Assembly (NCBI GenBank): GCA_963771005.1 | Contig: CAVYRO010000008.1 | Coordinates: 434,001 to 498,000, forward strand | Source: DASQZK01 sp963771005 | GTDB taxonomy: Bacteria; Bacteroidota; Bacteroidia; Bacteroidales; GCA-2748055 | DNA length: 64,000 nucleotides | Reading direction: 5' to 3' | Shown here: one piece after another, positions 9,240 through 19,328 of the stretch | How positions within the stretch are numbered: position 1 is the stretch's first letter | Layout of the letters: every line of letters begins with the position of its first letter | Notes under the pieces: generated by a model | Told to the model about the DNA's origin: nothing | The model's database searches: none | Seen by the model: only the letters and a program-made list of their open reading frames with translations | Position numbers and translations under genes: made by a program

Positions 9240-11354
9240 TTAGGGTTCATTAATCCAGATGAAATCAATGCCATTCAGGATTTCCTTCCCGGAACTTTCC
9301 GATTCAAGGAGTAACTCATTCATCCCGGCATTAAGATGTAATGATTCTGAGAAATGAGTCCTGAGTAGTTGTTGTTGGGGCTCATACAGGCTGATGTTTT
9401 CTCTCCCGTCAATTTTTATTTTTTTACCGTTTACAAAGACAGCCAGATCACCCCCATCCGGACCGTGTGCCATGGTAAATCCAATTTTAGCATTTTCACG
9501 GGCTTTGTCTGCACGAAGTTGCAACCCCAGTTTTGCTCCTTTTATTTCCGGCTTCCACATCACTATCTTTCCACCTGCACATAATTTTCCTTCCTCTGTC
9601 ATCCCCGTGGAATTTTCAGGCAGCAATTCCTCCGCCTGGATGAACCTGAAGCCGGCGGAACCGAAATATGCTGCAGGCATCCAATTTTTGTAACCAGCCG
9701 TTATGAGATTTTCAGCCGTGATCTTGCGGTATCCTGCGACCGTTCCAGGCAGGGCATAGAAATACACGATCCTTCCATAGGAAAAATCAGGAACCCGTCC
9801 ATGGTGGCTGAGCTCCATGGTGAAATCTATTCTTTCGCTAAAGGGAATGTCATCGTTGATATGCCATCTGAAATCAGAGATATAACCCCGGTTTCCCGGA
9901 CCGTCGTTTCTTGGCTGACCACAAAAAGCGAACGAAAAAATGCGATCAGACGACCAGGAATAATTAAAATAGTCCTCTGACCCTGTTCCGAAAAATGAGG
10001 GGAAGGTATCGCTGTCAACAGATATTTTCTCATCCCCTTCTCCCCACCAGTTGCCCCAGGATGAAGGAACATTGCTGGGATTGTTTATAAAAGCAGCCGT
10101 CCCGACGAGGCGCCCTTTTCCGCGGGCCGACAGGTACCGGATATCCGAAACGGTATTTCCAGGATCATTGATGTTTGAAGCCGTCATTCCATTGTCCATA
10201 TTCCACCGGGTCATGAAATACATGATCTTCCCCTCTTCCCATTTAATTCCCGTGGTATGAAGATCTGCCCGTATCGTGAGGTCAGCCTCCGAAAAATTCT
10301 CTATTTCAAACTTAGCGGTACTTTTAAAGGGCATCCTGAACCTGCAGATGAGTGTACTGTCGCTTTCCACTGAAAAAGGAAGCGACCGGAAAGGATTCAG
10401 TCCGGGTGCCGAACCGAAGAAATCGCCCAGGGGAGCCTGTACCTGGGGAATAGAAGAACTGTCGAAACAAATGGTGAGTATGTTCTTCCTCAGCGCCTGC
10501 TCAGCATCACCTGCCGTAATCCTGATGGACAGGTAATCAATTTTCTGCATCCCCTTCAGGCTGAATAAATCTTTTTTTGTGCCGGGAGCAATGGTTATCA
10601 CTGAGTTCAGCGTCCGGCCGGCCGCGGGAACGGTTAAGCTGTCCGGGTTCCTGAAAACGGTTTTGATGACTTCCAGATTCGGGGCACACCGTGCAATATC
10701 ACCCGGCTGGAATGATACTACAGGGGTGCCGGACCGGTATAAACGCAGGCCGACGTGATAGAAATGGATCTTCCGGATGTCTCCGGTCCATTCCATCCTG
10801 CATCCGGAGGCAAAAGGAATGGGGAAGTAGGAGGCGTCAAACATGCGGAGAAAGCCGGCATCACAGCTGTCCGATTTATCTTGCGACAGGGCGGCACATG
10901 TATTGTGAAAAAATTCTTCAGCATCGCCTTCATAAACAGGCGTGCCTGCCTGGTCCAGGAACAGGCGGATTTTGCCGTTCAACCCGGCAGTCCACAAGCG
11001 GAGTATTGCACCGGGCCCTGTCACATCGCAGATAAGGTATACCCCAATCCCTTCAGCATCCGGCGGGGACAATACTTCTTCAAACCCGGGAACAGGTTCG
11101 TTCCCGAATCCGTCTTCATTGGCAAACCAGCTTTGCGAGCCGGGTTTCCTGCTCCTCCGGTCATAGGATGAATACTGCACCGTGCTGTATTCATAACCCG
11201 TCATAAGTGTCAGCCTGTCCAGATCGGTCAACTCATCCAGCAGGCTTGCGGTTGTAACAGGAACGGGATGCCTTTGGCAGGCAACTGCCGCAAGTACAAC
11301 AGCCAGGATCCATATCCCGGGCTTCAGGTATTTAATTTTCTCCGGGGTGTTCAT
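9240..11354 (-). CDS. DUF2961 lipoprotein, glycoside hydrolase family GH172 (copy 1, long)
   Basis: I use the Met at 11354, which gives 704 residues, begins one base after the upstream stop and places the lipobox (VLAAVAC, Cys26) at the usual distance. An earlier in-frame Met at 11405 would overlap the upstream gene. The two glutamates of WWGEGDEK (Glu439) and GTGSEDYF (Glu460) are 21 residues apart, the spacing of the catalytic pair in characterised GH172 enzymes, which act on fructofuranosides or D-arabinofuranosides. A C-terminal beta-rich domain (about 560-700; KLGLQLRADKA, GMNELLLESES) looks like an accessory carbohydrate-binding module absent from the second copy. Confidence 0.85.
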   Translation of the reverse strand: MNTPEKIKYLKPGIWILAVVLAAVACQRHPVPVTTASLLDELTDLDRLTLMTGYEYSTVQYSSYDRRSRKPGSQSWFANEDGFGNEPVPGFEEVLSPPDAEGIGVYLICDVTGPGAILRLWTAGLNGKIRLFLDQAGTPVYEGDAEEFFHNTCAALSQDKSDSCDAGFLRMFDASYFPIPFASGCRMEWTGDIRKIHFYHVGLRLYRSGTPVVSFQPGDIARCAPNLEVIKTVFRNPDSLTVPAAGRTLNSVITIAPGTKKDLFSLKGMQKIDYLSIRITAGDAEQALRKNILTICFDSSSIPQVQAPLGDFFGSAPGLNPFRSLPFSVESDSTLICRFRMPFKSTAKFEIENFSEADLTIRADLHTTGIKWEEGKIMYFMTRWNMDNGMTASNINDPGNTVSDIRYLSARGKGRLVGTAAFINNPSNVPSSWGNWWGEGDEKISVDSDTFPSFFGTGSEDYFNYSWSSDRIFSFAFCGQPRNDGPGNRGYISDFRWHINDDIPFSERIDFTMELSHHGRVPDFSYGRIVYFYALPGTVAGYRKITAENLITAGYKNWMPAAYFGSAGFRFIQAEELLPENSTGMTEEGKLCAGGKIVMWKPEIKGAKLGLQLRADKARENAKIGFTMAHGPDGGDLAVFVNGKKIKIDGRENISLYEPQQQLLRTHFSESLHLNAGMNELLLESESSGKEILNGIDFIWINEP

Positions 11355-11355
11355 C

Positions 11356-12456
11356 TCAGTTTTCAGGATAATTAGCGGTACTTCGTCCGAAAAAACGTTC
11401 CGCATTTTTGAAATAGATTTTATCGATCACTTCTTTTGGCAGTTGAAGACCTCTCACGTTAGTCACCGAATCCGTAGCCAGATAGATCCATTGTGCCAAC
11501 CAACCCCTGCGGAGATTTTCAATGGTCTTTTCATATCCGGCACCGGGGGAATCGTGAACTTCATCATCTGTACCGTACAGGATCCTGTCCTGGTATCTGA
11601 TCATGAAATCCCGGACTTTTTCCCGGTCCTTCCCCGACTGGTACTGAAGATGAAACATTCTAGCTGCGAGATCGACACTAAGGTTAGGGAAGCTGTCGAG
11701 GCGGTGCGATAATTCATCGACGCTCCACTCCAGGCTTGCCAGGTGGGCTCCGGTAAAATCAAGGTGAGGATGTTTCCTGAGAAGGTTATCCCTCGCCCTG
11801 ATCTGATCGTCATAACCCGGCTCTTCCGGATGCAGGTACATGTAGTACTCCGGATTGTTCGTATAATATACTATATCTGAAGGGTCGGTCATTTCTTCTT
11901 TGGGAAGCCAGCAATCCTTTGGCTCACCGAGATGTCCCATGACGGGTATGTGGTATTTCTCAAGATAATCAAAAACGGGATCGAAGGCAGGATCGTCGAT
12001 CATGACATATTTCCCGGTGGGATCCCTGAGCGTCATTCCTATGTTCTTCCAGATTTTTATGCCGGATGCACCCGCCTGCATACATTGCCTGATGCGTGCG
12101 ATCGTCTTGTCTGCAAATCCCGGGTAATTGAAGCTGTCTGAGGAGAATGTGCCAAAGAAAGCATACTCACCTGGAAAGGCATTGTGGACAGAGCAGGAGA
12201 TGGCAAATTGCTGGTCAATGGTATTTTCCCAGTCCCAGTTGGGGGAAAGGAGCCTGAAATTCTGCGATATCGCGAACTTCATGTATCTTTCATCCAGGGT
12301 CAGATAGTGAAAATGAACGTCGATTTTCGGAACATTTTCGAAATCCGCAGCAGCATAATATGCAGGTCCTTTGTGACAGGAATGCAATACCTGGAGACTA
12401 AGCAGCATGCCCAGGGCCGGAAAGATTTTTACGATTCTCATTATACCTGATTTCAT
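11356..12456 (-). CDS. Amidohydrolase-superfamily lipoprotein (amidohydrolase-2 type)
   Basis: The protein has 366 residues; the lipobox LLSLQVLHSC gives an acylated Cys near residue 27. The TIM-barrel starts with KIDVHFHYLTLDERY, whose HxH is the metal site; further ligands are likely in MGHLGEP, FTGAHLASLEW and ILYGTDDEVHD. Family members hydrolyse lactones, amides or decarboxylate acids using one divalent metal. The first Met (12454-12456) and a second Met five residues on (12439-12441, preceded by AGGT) are both possible starts. It lies between two GH172 genes and is almost contiguous with both. The substrate is unknown; a sugar lactone or deacylation step would fit the context, but this is inference. 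Confidence 0.75.
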   Translation of the reverse strand: MKSGIMRIVKIFPALGMLLSLQVLHSCHKGPAYYAAADFENVPKIDVHFHYLTLDERYMKFAISQNFRLLSPNWDWENTIDQQFAISCSVHNAFPGEYAFFGTFSSDSFNYPGFADKTIARIRQCMQAGASGIKIWKNIGMTLRDPTGKYVMIDDPAFDPVFDYLEKYHIPVMGHLGEPKDCWLPKEEMTDPSDIVYYTNNPEYYMYLHPEEPGYDDQIRARDNLLRKHPHLDFTGAHLASLEWSVDELSHRLDSFPNLSVDLAARMFHLQYQSGKDREKVRDFMIRYQDRILYGTDDEVHDSPGAGYEKTIENLRRGWLAQWIYLATDSVTNVRGLQLPKEVIDKIYFKNAERFFGRSTANYPEN

Positions 12457-12464
12457 GTCATGAA

Positions 12465-14123
12465 TTATTTCTCAAAGTCCCGGCTTGATCTCGCCACCGG
12501 ACGCTGTACCTCTTCCTTGTTCCACCGGCAATTCATCTTATAGGGTAACTGCACATAAAAGTACGAGGTGAGGCTGAAGTCCACCCGGGTATCCGCCCAG
12601 TGCCAGAGTTCAATATTTGCGCTGATGGAACGGGTAAAGGGAATGGCATCCAGCGAACGGTGGCGCATATCGACAGTAAGTCCGCCGTTGTTTGTATTGC
12701 CTTCATTACCATCACCCACCGGCTGCGAGATGAAGGGATGTGAAAAAGGCTCCGGGCGGCCGAAGGCATAGCCATAGTAATCTTCGGATCCTGTTCCGAA
12801 ACTCGACGGAAAAGCTTCGCCATCGACTGATATCTTTTCATCCCCCTCACCCCACCATTGGTATGAAGTATTGAACAGACATACCTGATCACCTACGTAT
12901 ACCCCTTTCCCTGTGAGATCCACGAAATTCAGGTCAAGGTAAGGTTCTCCGTCACGCCTTGTATTTACATGAAAATAAGGGTGCCATGCAGCACCGAAAT
13001 ACATGCTGTTTGGTTTCCATTCATAACGGGTAAGTCCTGCCGTGCCTGAAACGGTTACGGGTTCCCTGCCGAAATTGATGAACGTCAGCCTGCAATTATC
13101 TTTAAAGGGCATCAGCCATTCCGATACCATCAGTCCGTCAGCCCGGGTTTGATTCATACGGGTCGTATGGGGATGCATCATATACCCGGTACCGAAAAAA
13201 TCGCCGGCAGGGACCCGGATCGTCTGCACACTATCAAATGAAGCTGACAAAATGGTCGAACGCAAAGCCTGGCAGCTGTCGGAAGCTGAAATTCTGAGAC
13301 TTAAATAATCTACTGCATGGCCCGTACCGTCAAATCTGACCGACACGGAATCGCCGGGCCGGATCACTGTGTTGAAAGATTTTTCTTCATCCGGCTCCAC
13401 CCTGCCGGAGCATAAACTCCGGTTTGCCTCAGCTATGATTGTTCCGGATTTCCGAAGAGCCTGAGTGGAAAAACTTTTGACACCTGTACCGGCTTTATAC
13501 TCCCTGTACCCGATATTATAAAAAACATCGGGAAAGTAATACCCTTCTTTGTTAAGTTTAAGTGTATCGCACTCGTAGGTTATCCTGCAATGTCTGGCAA
13601 ACGGAATGGGAAGATAAAGATTATGGTCAAGGTCACGCCCTTTTTCCGTAATTGTCACCCCCTTATGCACCGAAATGGCCAGGGGAGGGCCGGCAAGCAT
13701 GTCCCCACTCAGCAATTCATCCGGTCTCCCGCTCAATACGGGGTCGTTGTCATCATCGAGGTACACACGGATGATGCCATCGCTGGCAATGTAAAAAGTC
13801 ATCCACCACCTTACGATGGCTCCCGGGCCGTCAGCGTCGAACATGACGAATTCACGACGACCTTCATTTTGTTCCACGCCGATGAAGTGGGACATATCTT
13901 CGTTTGCGAACCACCCCTTTTCTTCCGGGGAAACAGATGCGGGGTTATGACTGCTGAACTGTTTATGTTTATAGGATTGCTCGGGAAAATAAGTGAGACT
14001 CTCCCTGGAAGTCATTTCGCGAATCAGGGAACTGAAGGTTATTGTCCTGCCACAGCTGGTGCAGAGCAGGAGCAAGATCATGGCGATCCATCCGGTTGCT
14101 TCAGATATTTTACCGGGCTTCAT
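12465..14123 (-). CDS. DUF2961 lipoprotein, glycoside hydrolase family GH172 (copy 2, short)
   Basis: The protein has 552 residues with the lipobox LLLLCTSC (Cys24). The core DUF2961 blocks are present: GWFANEDMSHFIGVE (about 70-84), FDADGPGAIVRWWMTF (95-110), LPIPFARHCRITYECD (171-186), and the catalytic stretch WWGEGDEKISVD with Glu426 and GTGSEDYYG with Glu447, again 21 residues apart. It lacks the C-terminal extra domain of copy 1. Two differently built GH172 enzymes in one locus suggest that each attacks a different linkage or chain position of one furanoside-containing glycan. It starts 37 bases after the SusD gene. Confidence 0.85.
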   Translation of the reverse strand: MKPGKISEATGWIAMILLLLCTSCGRTITFSSLIREMTSRESLTYFPEQSYKHKQFSSHNPASVSPEEKGWFANEDMSHFIGVEQNEGRREFVMFDADGPGAIVRWWMTFYIASDGIIRVYLDDDNDPVLSGRPDELLSGDMLAGPPLAISVHKGVTITEKGRDLDHNLYLPIPFARHCRITYECDTLKLNKEGYYFPDVFYNIGYREYKAGTGVKSFSTQALRKSGTIIAEANRSLCSGRVEPDEEKSFNTVIRPGDSVSVRFDGTGHAVDYLSLRISASDSCQALRSTILSASFDSVQTIRVPAGDFFGTGYMMHPHTTRMNQTRADGLMVSEWLMPFKDNCRLTFINFGREPVTVSGTAGLTRYEWKPNSMYFGAAWHPYFHVNTRRDGEPYLDLNFVDLTGKGVYVGDQVCLFNTSYQWWGEGDEKISVDGEAFPSSFGTGSEDYYGYAFGRPEPFSHPFISQPVGDGNEGNTNNGGLTVDMRHRSLDAIPFTRSISANIELWHWADTRVDFSLTSYFYVQLPYKMNCRWNKEEVQRPVARSSRDFEK

Positions 14124-14160
14124 TCAGTGTAGTTTAGCATTTCCATTATTCATCCGGTAT

Positions 14161-15915
14161 TTACCACCCGGGATTCTGGACAAGGTTTTGGTTCAGCGTG
14201 AGTTCATCGCTCGGGATAGGCGAAAGATAATCGCGCCCCGGATCAAAACCGAATCCCTGCGGCAGTATGGACTGGTAGGGATCGATAAAACCATCCGGAT
14301 CAGCGAAGATATTTTCTCCGATGACGATGCTTGGCTTGCCATCGAAATTATAGTACGTATCTTCCAGGTTCGAACCGATATATTTAATGCCTTTGGGTCG
14401 TTGGTTTACGATCAGGTGAGCCGCTCCCCAACGCGCAAGATCGTCCCAACGGGTTGCTTCAAAAGACAGCTCGATCCGTCGTTCACGCCTTATTTCATTA
14501 ATGAGGGGGCTTAATTCCGGAAAATCCCACTGGGGATCTGTCGTGATGCCGGCCATATCCAGGTGGATCATTCCCACACGGTCACGTATTGCATTAACTG
14601 TAATATCTATGTCTGCCTGAGTGATGGTGCCGAGTTCTGCTTTCGCTTCGGCATAAACAAGCAGTGCTTCAGTATATCTGAAAATGATGGAAGCCATAGT
14701 GCCGCCAGCTCCGGTCTCCTGGGAATAATCGGGATTGACTCCCTTATATATGCAATATCCGGTTGTCGCACGGAATTGTCCGACGCCATCAATTGATGGT
14801 TTGGAGTATTTTAGCACTTCCGCCCCCGGGGGAGGGTTAATCGTTTGATCGTCACCCGGCAGAAAGACGGATTGTGCCATCCGCGGATCACGGTTTTGAG
14901 CTTCCAGCAGAATAGAATCATACCCCATAAAGAACGGACTCACGGATATAGGCTTACCGTCGGTGCACAGATAGTCATCTATGAAACTTTTCGTAATGCC
15001 GATATCGCCAGCGGCAAAAGGCAGGTATTGCCCAAGGTAATGCGTGATACCCAGACCAACGTCATATTTTCTCCACATAAGGACTTCCGGGTTGCCTGTA
15101 TAGTCGAGCTGATTGAAAAGAGACCAATATTCCTTGCCGGCCGGCCCCGTGTATAAGTGGCAAGTCCCCATCTGCATCAGTCTGGAGGAGGCATCGGCGG
15201 CCATCTGAATAAAACGTTTGCCATCTTCTCCCTGAACCCCGAAAGGGCTGCCCTGGTGATACTTTTCCCAGGTACCTTCATAGAGACAAATCCGAGCTTT
15301 CAGTAGCAGGGCCGTTTCCTGATTGACCCGGAAAGGTTCCGATTTACTCATCGGTTTCAGATTATCAATGGCGAAATCCAGACATGCCACAATGGAATCG
15401 GCGACGACCTGCCTGCTGTCCCGGGGATTGAATAATTGCGGTGAGTTGGTGCTGAGCGCCATTGTGAACCATGGCACACCGCCGAATGTTTTCAGTTTAT
15501 CGAAGTAAAGAAAGGCTTTGAAGAATTTTACCTCGGCAATATAAACGTTGCAATTCAGCGTGTCTTGCAGGTTTTCATAACAATGATCCAGGAAATAATT
15601 TGCCTGGCGGATGTCGGACCAATTCCATCCCTCTCCCGTTGAGGGTATGGTACGAATACCCGATAACCGCTTGTCGGGGACTGCCGGTACGAGATTATCA
15701 CTGTTCTGGTCGGACCAGAAAGTTCCGCCGCCGTACCCCCCGTGAGAGGGAAGGAGGATATAAAACCTGTTTGCATAGAGTTTCAGGTCGTTGGCATTTA
15801 AGAAATAATCCTGCGGAGATAACTCATCCAGAGGATATCTTTCAAGAAAATCCTTTGAACAGGAGACATTCAATAATAATCCGCAGATCATGGCTAATAC
15901 TGAATATTTTTTCAT
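14161..15915 (-). CDS. SusD/RagB family starch-binding-like outer-membrane lipoprotein
   Basis: The protein has 584 residues. The lipoprotein signal (LLLNVSC, Cys19) is followed by the standard SusD start SKDFLERYPLDELSPQDYF. TPR-like helices with YIAEVKFFKAFLYFDKLKTFGGVPW (about 125-150) and the C-terminal SusD block with TEALLVYAEAKAEL and IRRERRIELSFEATRWDDLARW (about 490-525) are clear. The protein caps the SusC channel and captures the glycan at the cell surface. It follows susC by 113 bases; that gap contains an 11-base inverted repeat. Confidence 0.95.
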   Translation of the reverse strand: MKKYSVLAMICGLLLNVSCSKDFLERYPLDELSPQDYFLNANDLKLYANRFYILLPSHGGYGGGTFWSDQNSDNLVPAVPDKRLSGIRTIPSTGEGWNWSDIRQANYFLDHCYENLQDTLNCNVYIAEVKFFKAFLYFDKLKTFGGVPWFTMALSTNSPQLFNPRDSRQVVADSIVACLDFAIDNLKPMSKSEPFRVNQETALLLKARICLYEGTWEKYHQGSPFGVQGEDGKRFIQMAADASSRLMQMGTCHLYTGPAGKEYWSLFNQLDYTGNPEVLMWRKYDVGLGITHYLGQYLPFAAGDIGITKSFIDDYLCTDGKPISVSPFFMGYDSILLEAQNRDPRMAQSVFLPGDDQTINPPPGAEVLKYSKPSIDGVGQFRATTGYCIYKGVNPDYSQETGAGGTMASIIFRYTEALLVYAEAKAELGTITQADIDITVNAIRDRVGMIHLDMAGITTDPQWDFPELSPLINEIRRERRIELSFEATRWDDLARWGAAHLIVNQRPKGIKYIGSNLEDTYYNFDGKPSIVIGENIFADPDGFIDPYQSILPQGFGFDPGRDYLSPIPSDELTLNQNLVQNPGW

Positions 15916-15949
15916 TATATAATGATTTTGATTTTAAAGGTATAATGGC

Positions 15950-16005
15950 ACCCACATGATCGGGTATTATAAAATTATCTTTGTGTTGTCATCAATCATG
16001 TGGGT
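15950..16005. repeat. 11-base perfect inverted repeat in the susC-susD gap
   Basis: ACCCACATGAT (15950-15960) and ATCATGTGGGT (15995-16005) are perfect inverted copies separated by 34 bases. In the mRNA this would form a long-looped hairpin between the susC stop and the susD start. No T-run follows it, so it is not a standard terminator. It could tune the susC:susD ratio or be a protein site. Confidence 0.55.
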
Positions 16006-16028
16006 TACATGTGGTCACGATTTTAACT

Positions 16029-19000
16029 TTAAAATTTTACACTTACGCCGGCTGAAAGTACTTTCTGTAAGGGATACAAGGTACCGCTACCGTAATTTCC
16101 GCCTGTGGCTTCCGGGTCGAAAATGGTAATGAGATCCGTAAAAGTGAGAAGGTTTTCCCCGGAGACATACACCCGTAGATTTTTAATGTGGACCTTCTGT
16201 GTTAAAACCGGGGGAATGGTATATCCCAGTTGTACGGATTTCAACCGTACATAGGCGCCGTTCTGAAGATAGCGTGTTTGTACCTGGTGGTTTTTACTTC
16301 CTTTCTCGAAATATGGACGTGGCCAGTAGGCATCTGTGTTCTCCTCAGTCCAGTAGTCCATATGTTCCTGAAGGCCGATGTTCCACCATTTATTACCCAC
16401 GGTTCCCCAGAACAGTGAACCATCAAGTGCCAGATCCCGTTTGCCGATACCTTGCCAGATCATATTAAAATCCAGTCCTTTCCAGGACGAAGCGAGTATA
16501 ACACTCATTCCGTACCGTGGAGTTGAGTTCCCGATGATGGAGAGATCTCCGTGATCATTGACCGTGTTTTTACCTTTATCGATTTTCCCGTCATGATTTA
16601 AATCCGCATAGTTGACATCACCTGCCCTCCACAGTTCCTGTGACAGGTAAGACTGGTCATGCGAGGGCTCCTGGGCCAGTGCATCCGATTCAAACAGGCC
16701 ATTCGTGGTATAACCCCATATATCACCGAGCTCGGCGCCTTCATAAAACGCGCTGCTCAGCAACTTCTGCGGGTTGTAGTAACTGGTGATGGTTGAACGG
16801 GCATCAGACAACATAAATTTGGCTGAATAGGTAAACTGCCTGATGTTATCCCTCCATTCCGTAACCAATTCAAATCCTTTGGTTCTGAGAGAGGCATTGT
16901 TAGACCTGGGCACGGCGGTTCCCAGGACTGTAGGATATGATTCGGCAGGGCCGAGCATATCGTATGTGTTACGGATGAAATAGTCGAAGGATAAATTCAG
17001 CCTGTTTCTCAGAAATCCTGCATCCGCCCCGATATTGGAAGTTTTAACTTTTTCCCAGGTAATGCCGGGACTGATCAGACCGGCCATCCCGACATAATTG
17101 GGAAGTTCATCGCCCATGATATAACCCAGATTTGTATATATTGGCAGACGTTCGATATAAAGATAATTCTCCACATCCTGGTTTCCCAGGGAGCCATAGG
17201 AGGCCCGGATTTTAAACAGATTGAAAACCCGCGAAACGGGTTCCCAGAAAGACTCCCTTGAGATGATCCATGCTGCGGAAGCAGAGGGGAACAACCCCCA
17301 GCGATAATCGGCCGGAAATTTTGAAGAACCGTCATACCTTGCTGAAAATTCAAGAAGATACATTTCTTTCAGGTTGTAGTTCAGTCGCCCGAAAAAGCTG
17401 CGGGTGGAAAAATGGCCAATTTGCCCCCTGTTTTCCTCTCTTCCGGTTGCTGTTTGAAGCGATGGGACCTCATCGCTGATCAGATCATACCGCATGGCAT
17501 CACTCATATTATATTTGAGTAACTCCTGTTCGAACCCGGCCAGGACTGAAAAAGCGTGATTCCCGATTTTTTTTTCGTACGTCGAATATACATTGGGGGA
17601 ATTATAGGTGCTCTCGTAGGCGAAAACTTCGAAGCTGTTTACCGGCCTTAAGGGGGCAGGTAATCCATAGGCATCCGTACCAAAGACCTTCGCTTCATGA
17701 TTTGTATATCCCGAAGGATTCATTTTCCACCTGTAATTGGTATAGATGATCCAGCCTTTGACCGGCTCAATTTCAAATCCCGGGACAATTGTCAGTTCAT
17801 TCTGATTTTCATTGTACCTTCCGCCCCTTTCCAGCCAGATCTGAACAGCTTCACCCGACAGGCTGCCATCGGGATAGTAGGGTGCATTGGTAGGCCATTG
17901 CCTCGACAGGTTATAGTAAAATTCTCCTTTATTATAGCTTGGGCGGCTGATGTTTGTCCTGCTGAACTTACTCATGAAATTGAACCGTACCCATTTATTT
18001 ATGTTGGTATTGACCTTGACGTTGAGGGTATTCCTGTAATGACTGTCCTGGCCAAAAACGAGCAGACCATCCTGGTTGAAAGTTGAACCGGAGATATAAT
18101 ACTGGGTTTTTTCATTTCCGCCGCTTATGCTCAGGTTATGTGTACTGTTTGGAACCCATGTCTTATAGGATTCTTTGTACCAGTCCGTATTTGCCCAGCT
18201 CCCGTTATAACTGAGCCAGTATTGTTTGTTATATGGGGCTGGGATGGTCCAGTAATCGATTTCACCTGCCTGGTATTTCTTCATATAATCGATAATGACC
18301 TGCAAAAACAAGGGCTGGTTGCCATCATTGACGGAAGCTGCATTGAAATAATTTGCAAAGTCGAGGGAATTCATTGAATGGGGAACGATTGTAGGAGCGG
18401 CAAAAGAATAGTTGTTGGAGTAGGTTACCGACATGCCGTTCGTATTGCCTTTTTTTGTTGTAACAAGGATGACGCCGAATGCCGCCCTTGCGCCATAAAT
18501 AGCTGAGGCTGCTGCATCTTTTAAAACCGAAATGCTCTCAATATCTTCCGGGTTCAGTTTATAAATATCCTGTTCTATGCCATCGACAAGGATGTAGGGC
18601 TGACCCCCGTTGATGGAACCGATACCCCGGATATTCATGTTCATGGTACCTCCAACCTCCCCTCCGTCGCTTCCGACAGTGATATTCAGATTGGGCGCCA
18701 ATCCCTGCAAAGCCTGGGTCAGGTTCGTGACCGGACGGCTTTCTATAGCTTTTGAGGATATGACATCCACCGAGCCGGACAGATTTACCTTTTTTTGAGT
18801 CCCATAACCGATAACAACCAGTTCATCGATGCTCCTGGTATCCTCGGCTAACGTGACATTGATTACAACCTGGCCGGCCACGGGAATTTCCTGATCCGTG
18901 TACCCTACATAGCTAAAAACCAGGATAGCATCAGGGTTATCGATTTCCAAAGAATAGGAACCATCCAGACCGGTGATGGTGCCCGTGGAGGTTCCCTTAA

Positions 19001-19205
19001 CGCGAATATTTACACCGGGAAGTCCCGATTCATATTCCGCTGCGGTAACCATCCCGGTGATTCTCTGTTTCTGGAAGGCATCTGCGGAAAAGCCTTCCGC
19101 TGAAAGAGGAATAAAGGCTTCCAATCCCGCCAGGATTGAAGCGATAAGGAGTAATTTAAAACCTTTCCGGAACCGGAAGAGCGTAGAGGACAGCTTTTTT
19201 TCCAT
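16029..19205 (-). CDS. SusC/RagA family TonB-dependent outer-membrane receptor
   Basis: The protein has 1058 residues: N-terminal signal peptide (about 15-38), a carboxypeptidase-regulatory-like domain (ITGMVTAAEYESGLPGVNIR, about 49-125), the TonB-box region with the SusC hallmark DELVVIGYGTQKKVNLSGSV (about 127-146), a plug domain (about 150-260) and a large beta-barrel ending in Phe. It imports the glycan fragments captured by SusD. No N-terminal anti-sigma-interacting STN domain is visible, which agrees with control by a LacI protein rather than an ECF sigma/anti-sigma pair. A LacI-type operator lies 86-100 bases upstream of the start. Confidence 0.95.
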   Translation of the reverse strand: MEKKLSSTLFRFRKGFKLLLIASILAGLEAFIPLSAEGFSADAFQKQRITGMVTAAEYESGLPGVNIRVKGTSTGTITGLDGSYSLEIDNPDAILVFSYVGYTDQEIPVAGQVVINVTLAEDTRSIDELVVIGYGTQKKVNLSGSVDVISSKAIESRPVTNLTQALQGLAPNLNITVGSDGGEVGGTMNMNIRGIGSINGGQPYILVDGIEQDIYKLNPEDIESISVLKDAAASAIYGARAAFGVILVTTKKGNTNGMSVTYSNNYSFAAPTIVPHSMNSLDFANYFNAASVNDGNQPLFLQVIIDYMKKYQAGEIDYWTIPAPYNKQYWLSYNGSWANTDWYKESYKTWVPNSTHNLSISGGNEKTQYYISGSTFNQDGLLVFGQDSHYRNTLNVKVNTNINKWVRFNFMSKFSRTNISRPSYNKGEFYYNLSRQWPTNAPYYPDGSLSGEAVQIWLERGGRYNENQNELTIVPGFEIEPVKGWIIYTNYRWKMNPSGYTNHEAKVFGTDAYGLPAPLRPVNSFEVFAYESTYNSPNVYSTYEKKIGNHAFSVLAGFEQELLKYNMSDAMRYDLISDEVPSLQTATGREENRGQIGHFSTRSFFGRLNYNLKEMYLLEFSARYDGSSKFPADYRWGLFPSASAAWIISRESFWEPVSRVFNLFKIRASYGSLGNQDVENYLYIERLPIYTNLGYIMGDELPNYVGMAGLISPGITWEKVKTSNIGADAGFLRNRLNLSFDYFIRNTYDMLGPAESYPTVLGTAVPRSNNASLRTKGFELVTEWRDNIRQFTYSAKFMLSDARSTITSYYNPQKLLSSAFYEGAELGDIWGYTTNGLFESDALAQEPSHDQSYLSQELWRAGDVNYADLNHDGKIDKGKNTVNDHGDLSIIGNSTPRYGMSVILASSWKGLDFNMIWQGIGKRDLALDGSLFWGTVGNKWWNIGLQEHMDYWTEENTDAYWPRPYFEKGSKNHQVQTRYLQNGAYVRLKSVQLGYTIPPVLTQKVHIKNLRVYVSGENLLTFTDLITIFDPEATGGNYGSGTLYPLQKVLSAGVSVKF

Positions 19206-19290
19206 AGCATTTATTTTTAATTATCCGCTGTTACGTTCAAAAACATTTATTGGATCAACGATCCATGAAGACCACAGTTAAAATTTCCAA

Positions 19291-19305
19291 TTGAAACGTT
19301 TAAGC
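19291..19305. promoter_or_regulatory. LacI-type operator upstream of susC
   Basis: TTGAAACGTTTAAGC on the plus strand reads GCTTAAACGTTTCAA on the susC coding strand. The core AAACGTTT is a perfect palindrome with the central CpG typical of LacI-family operators, and twelve bases (GCTTAAACGTTT) are identical to the site in front of the local lacI gene. It lies between the end of the acylase gene and susC, with TTTTG directly upstream on the coding strand. This supports direct control of the locus by the adjacent regulator. Confidence 0.65.
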
Positions 19306-19328
19306 AAAATCACGTGCATATGCTTTTT

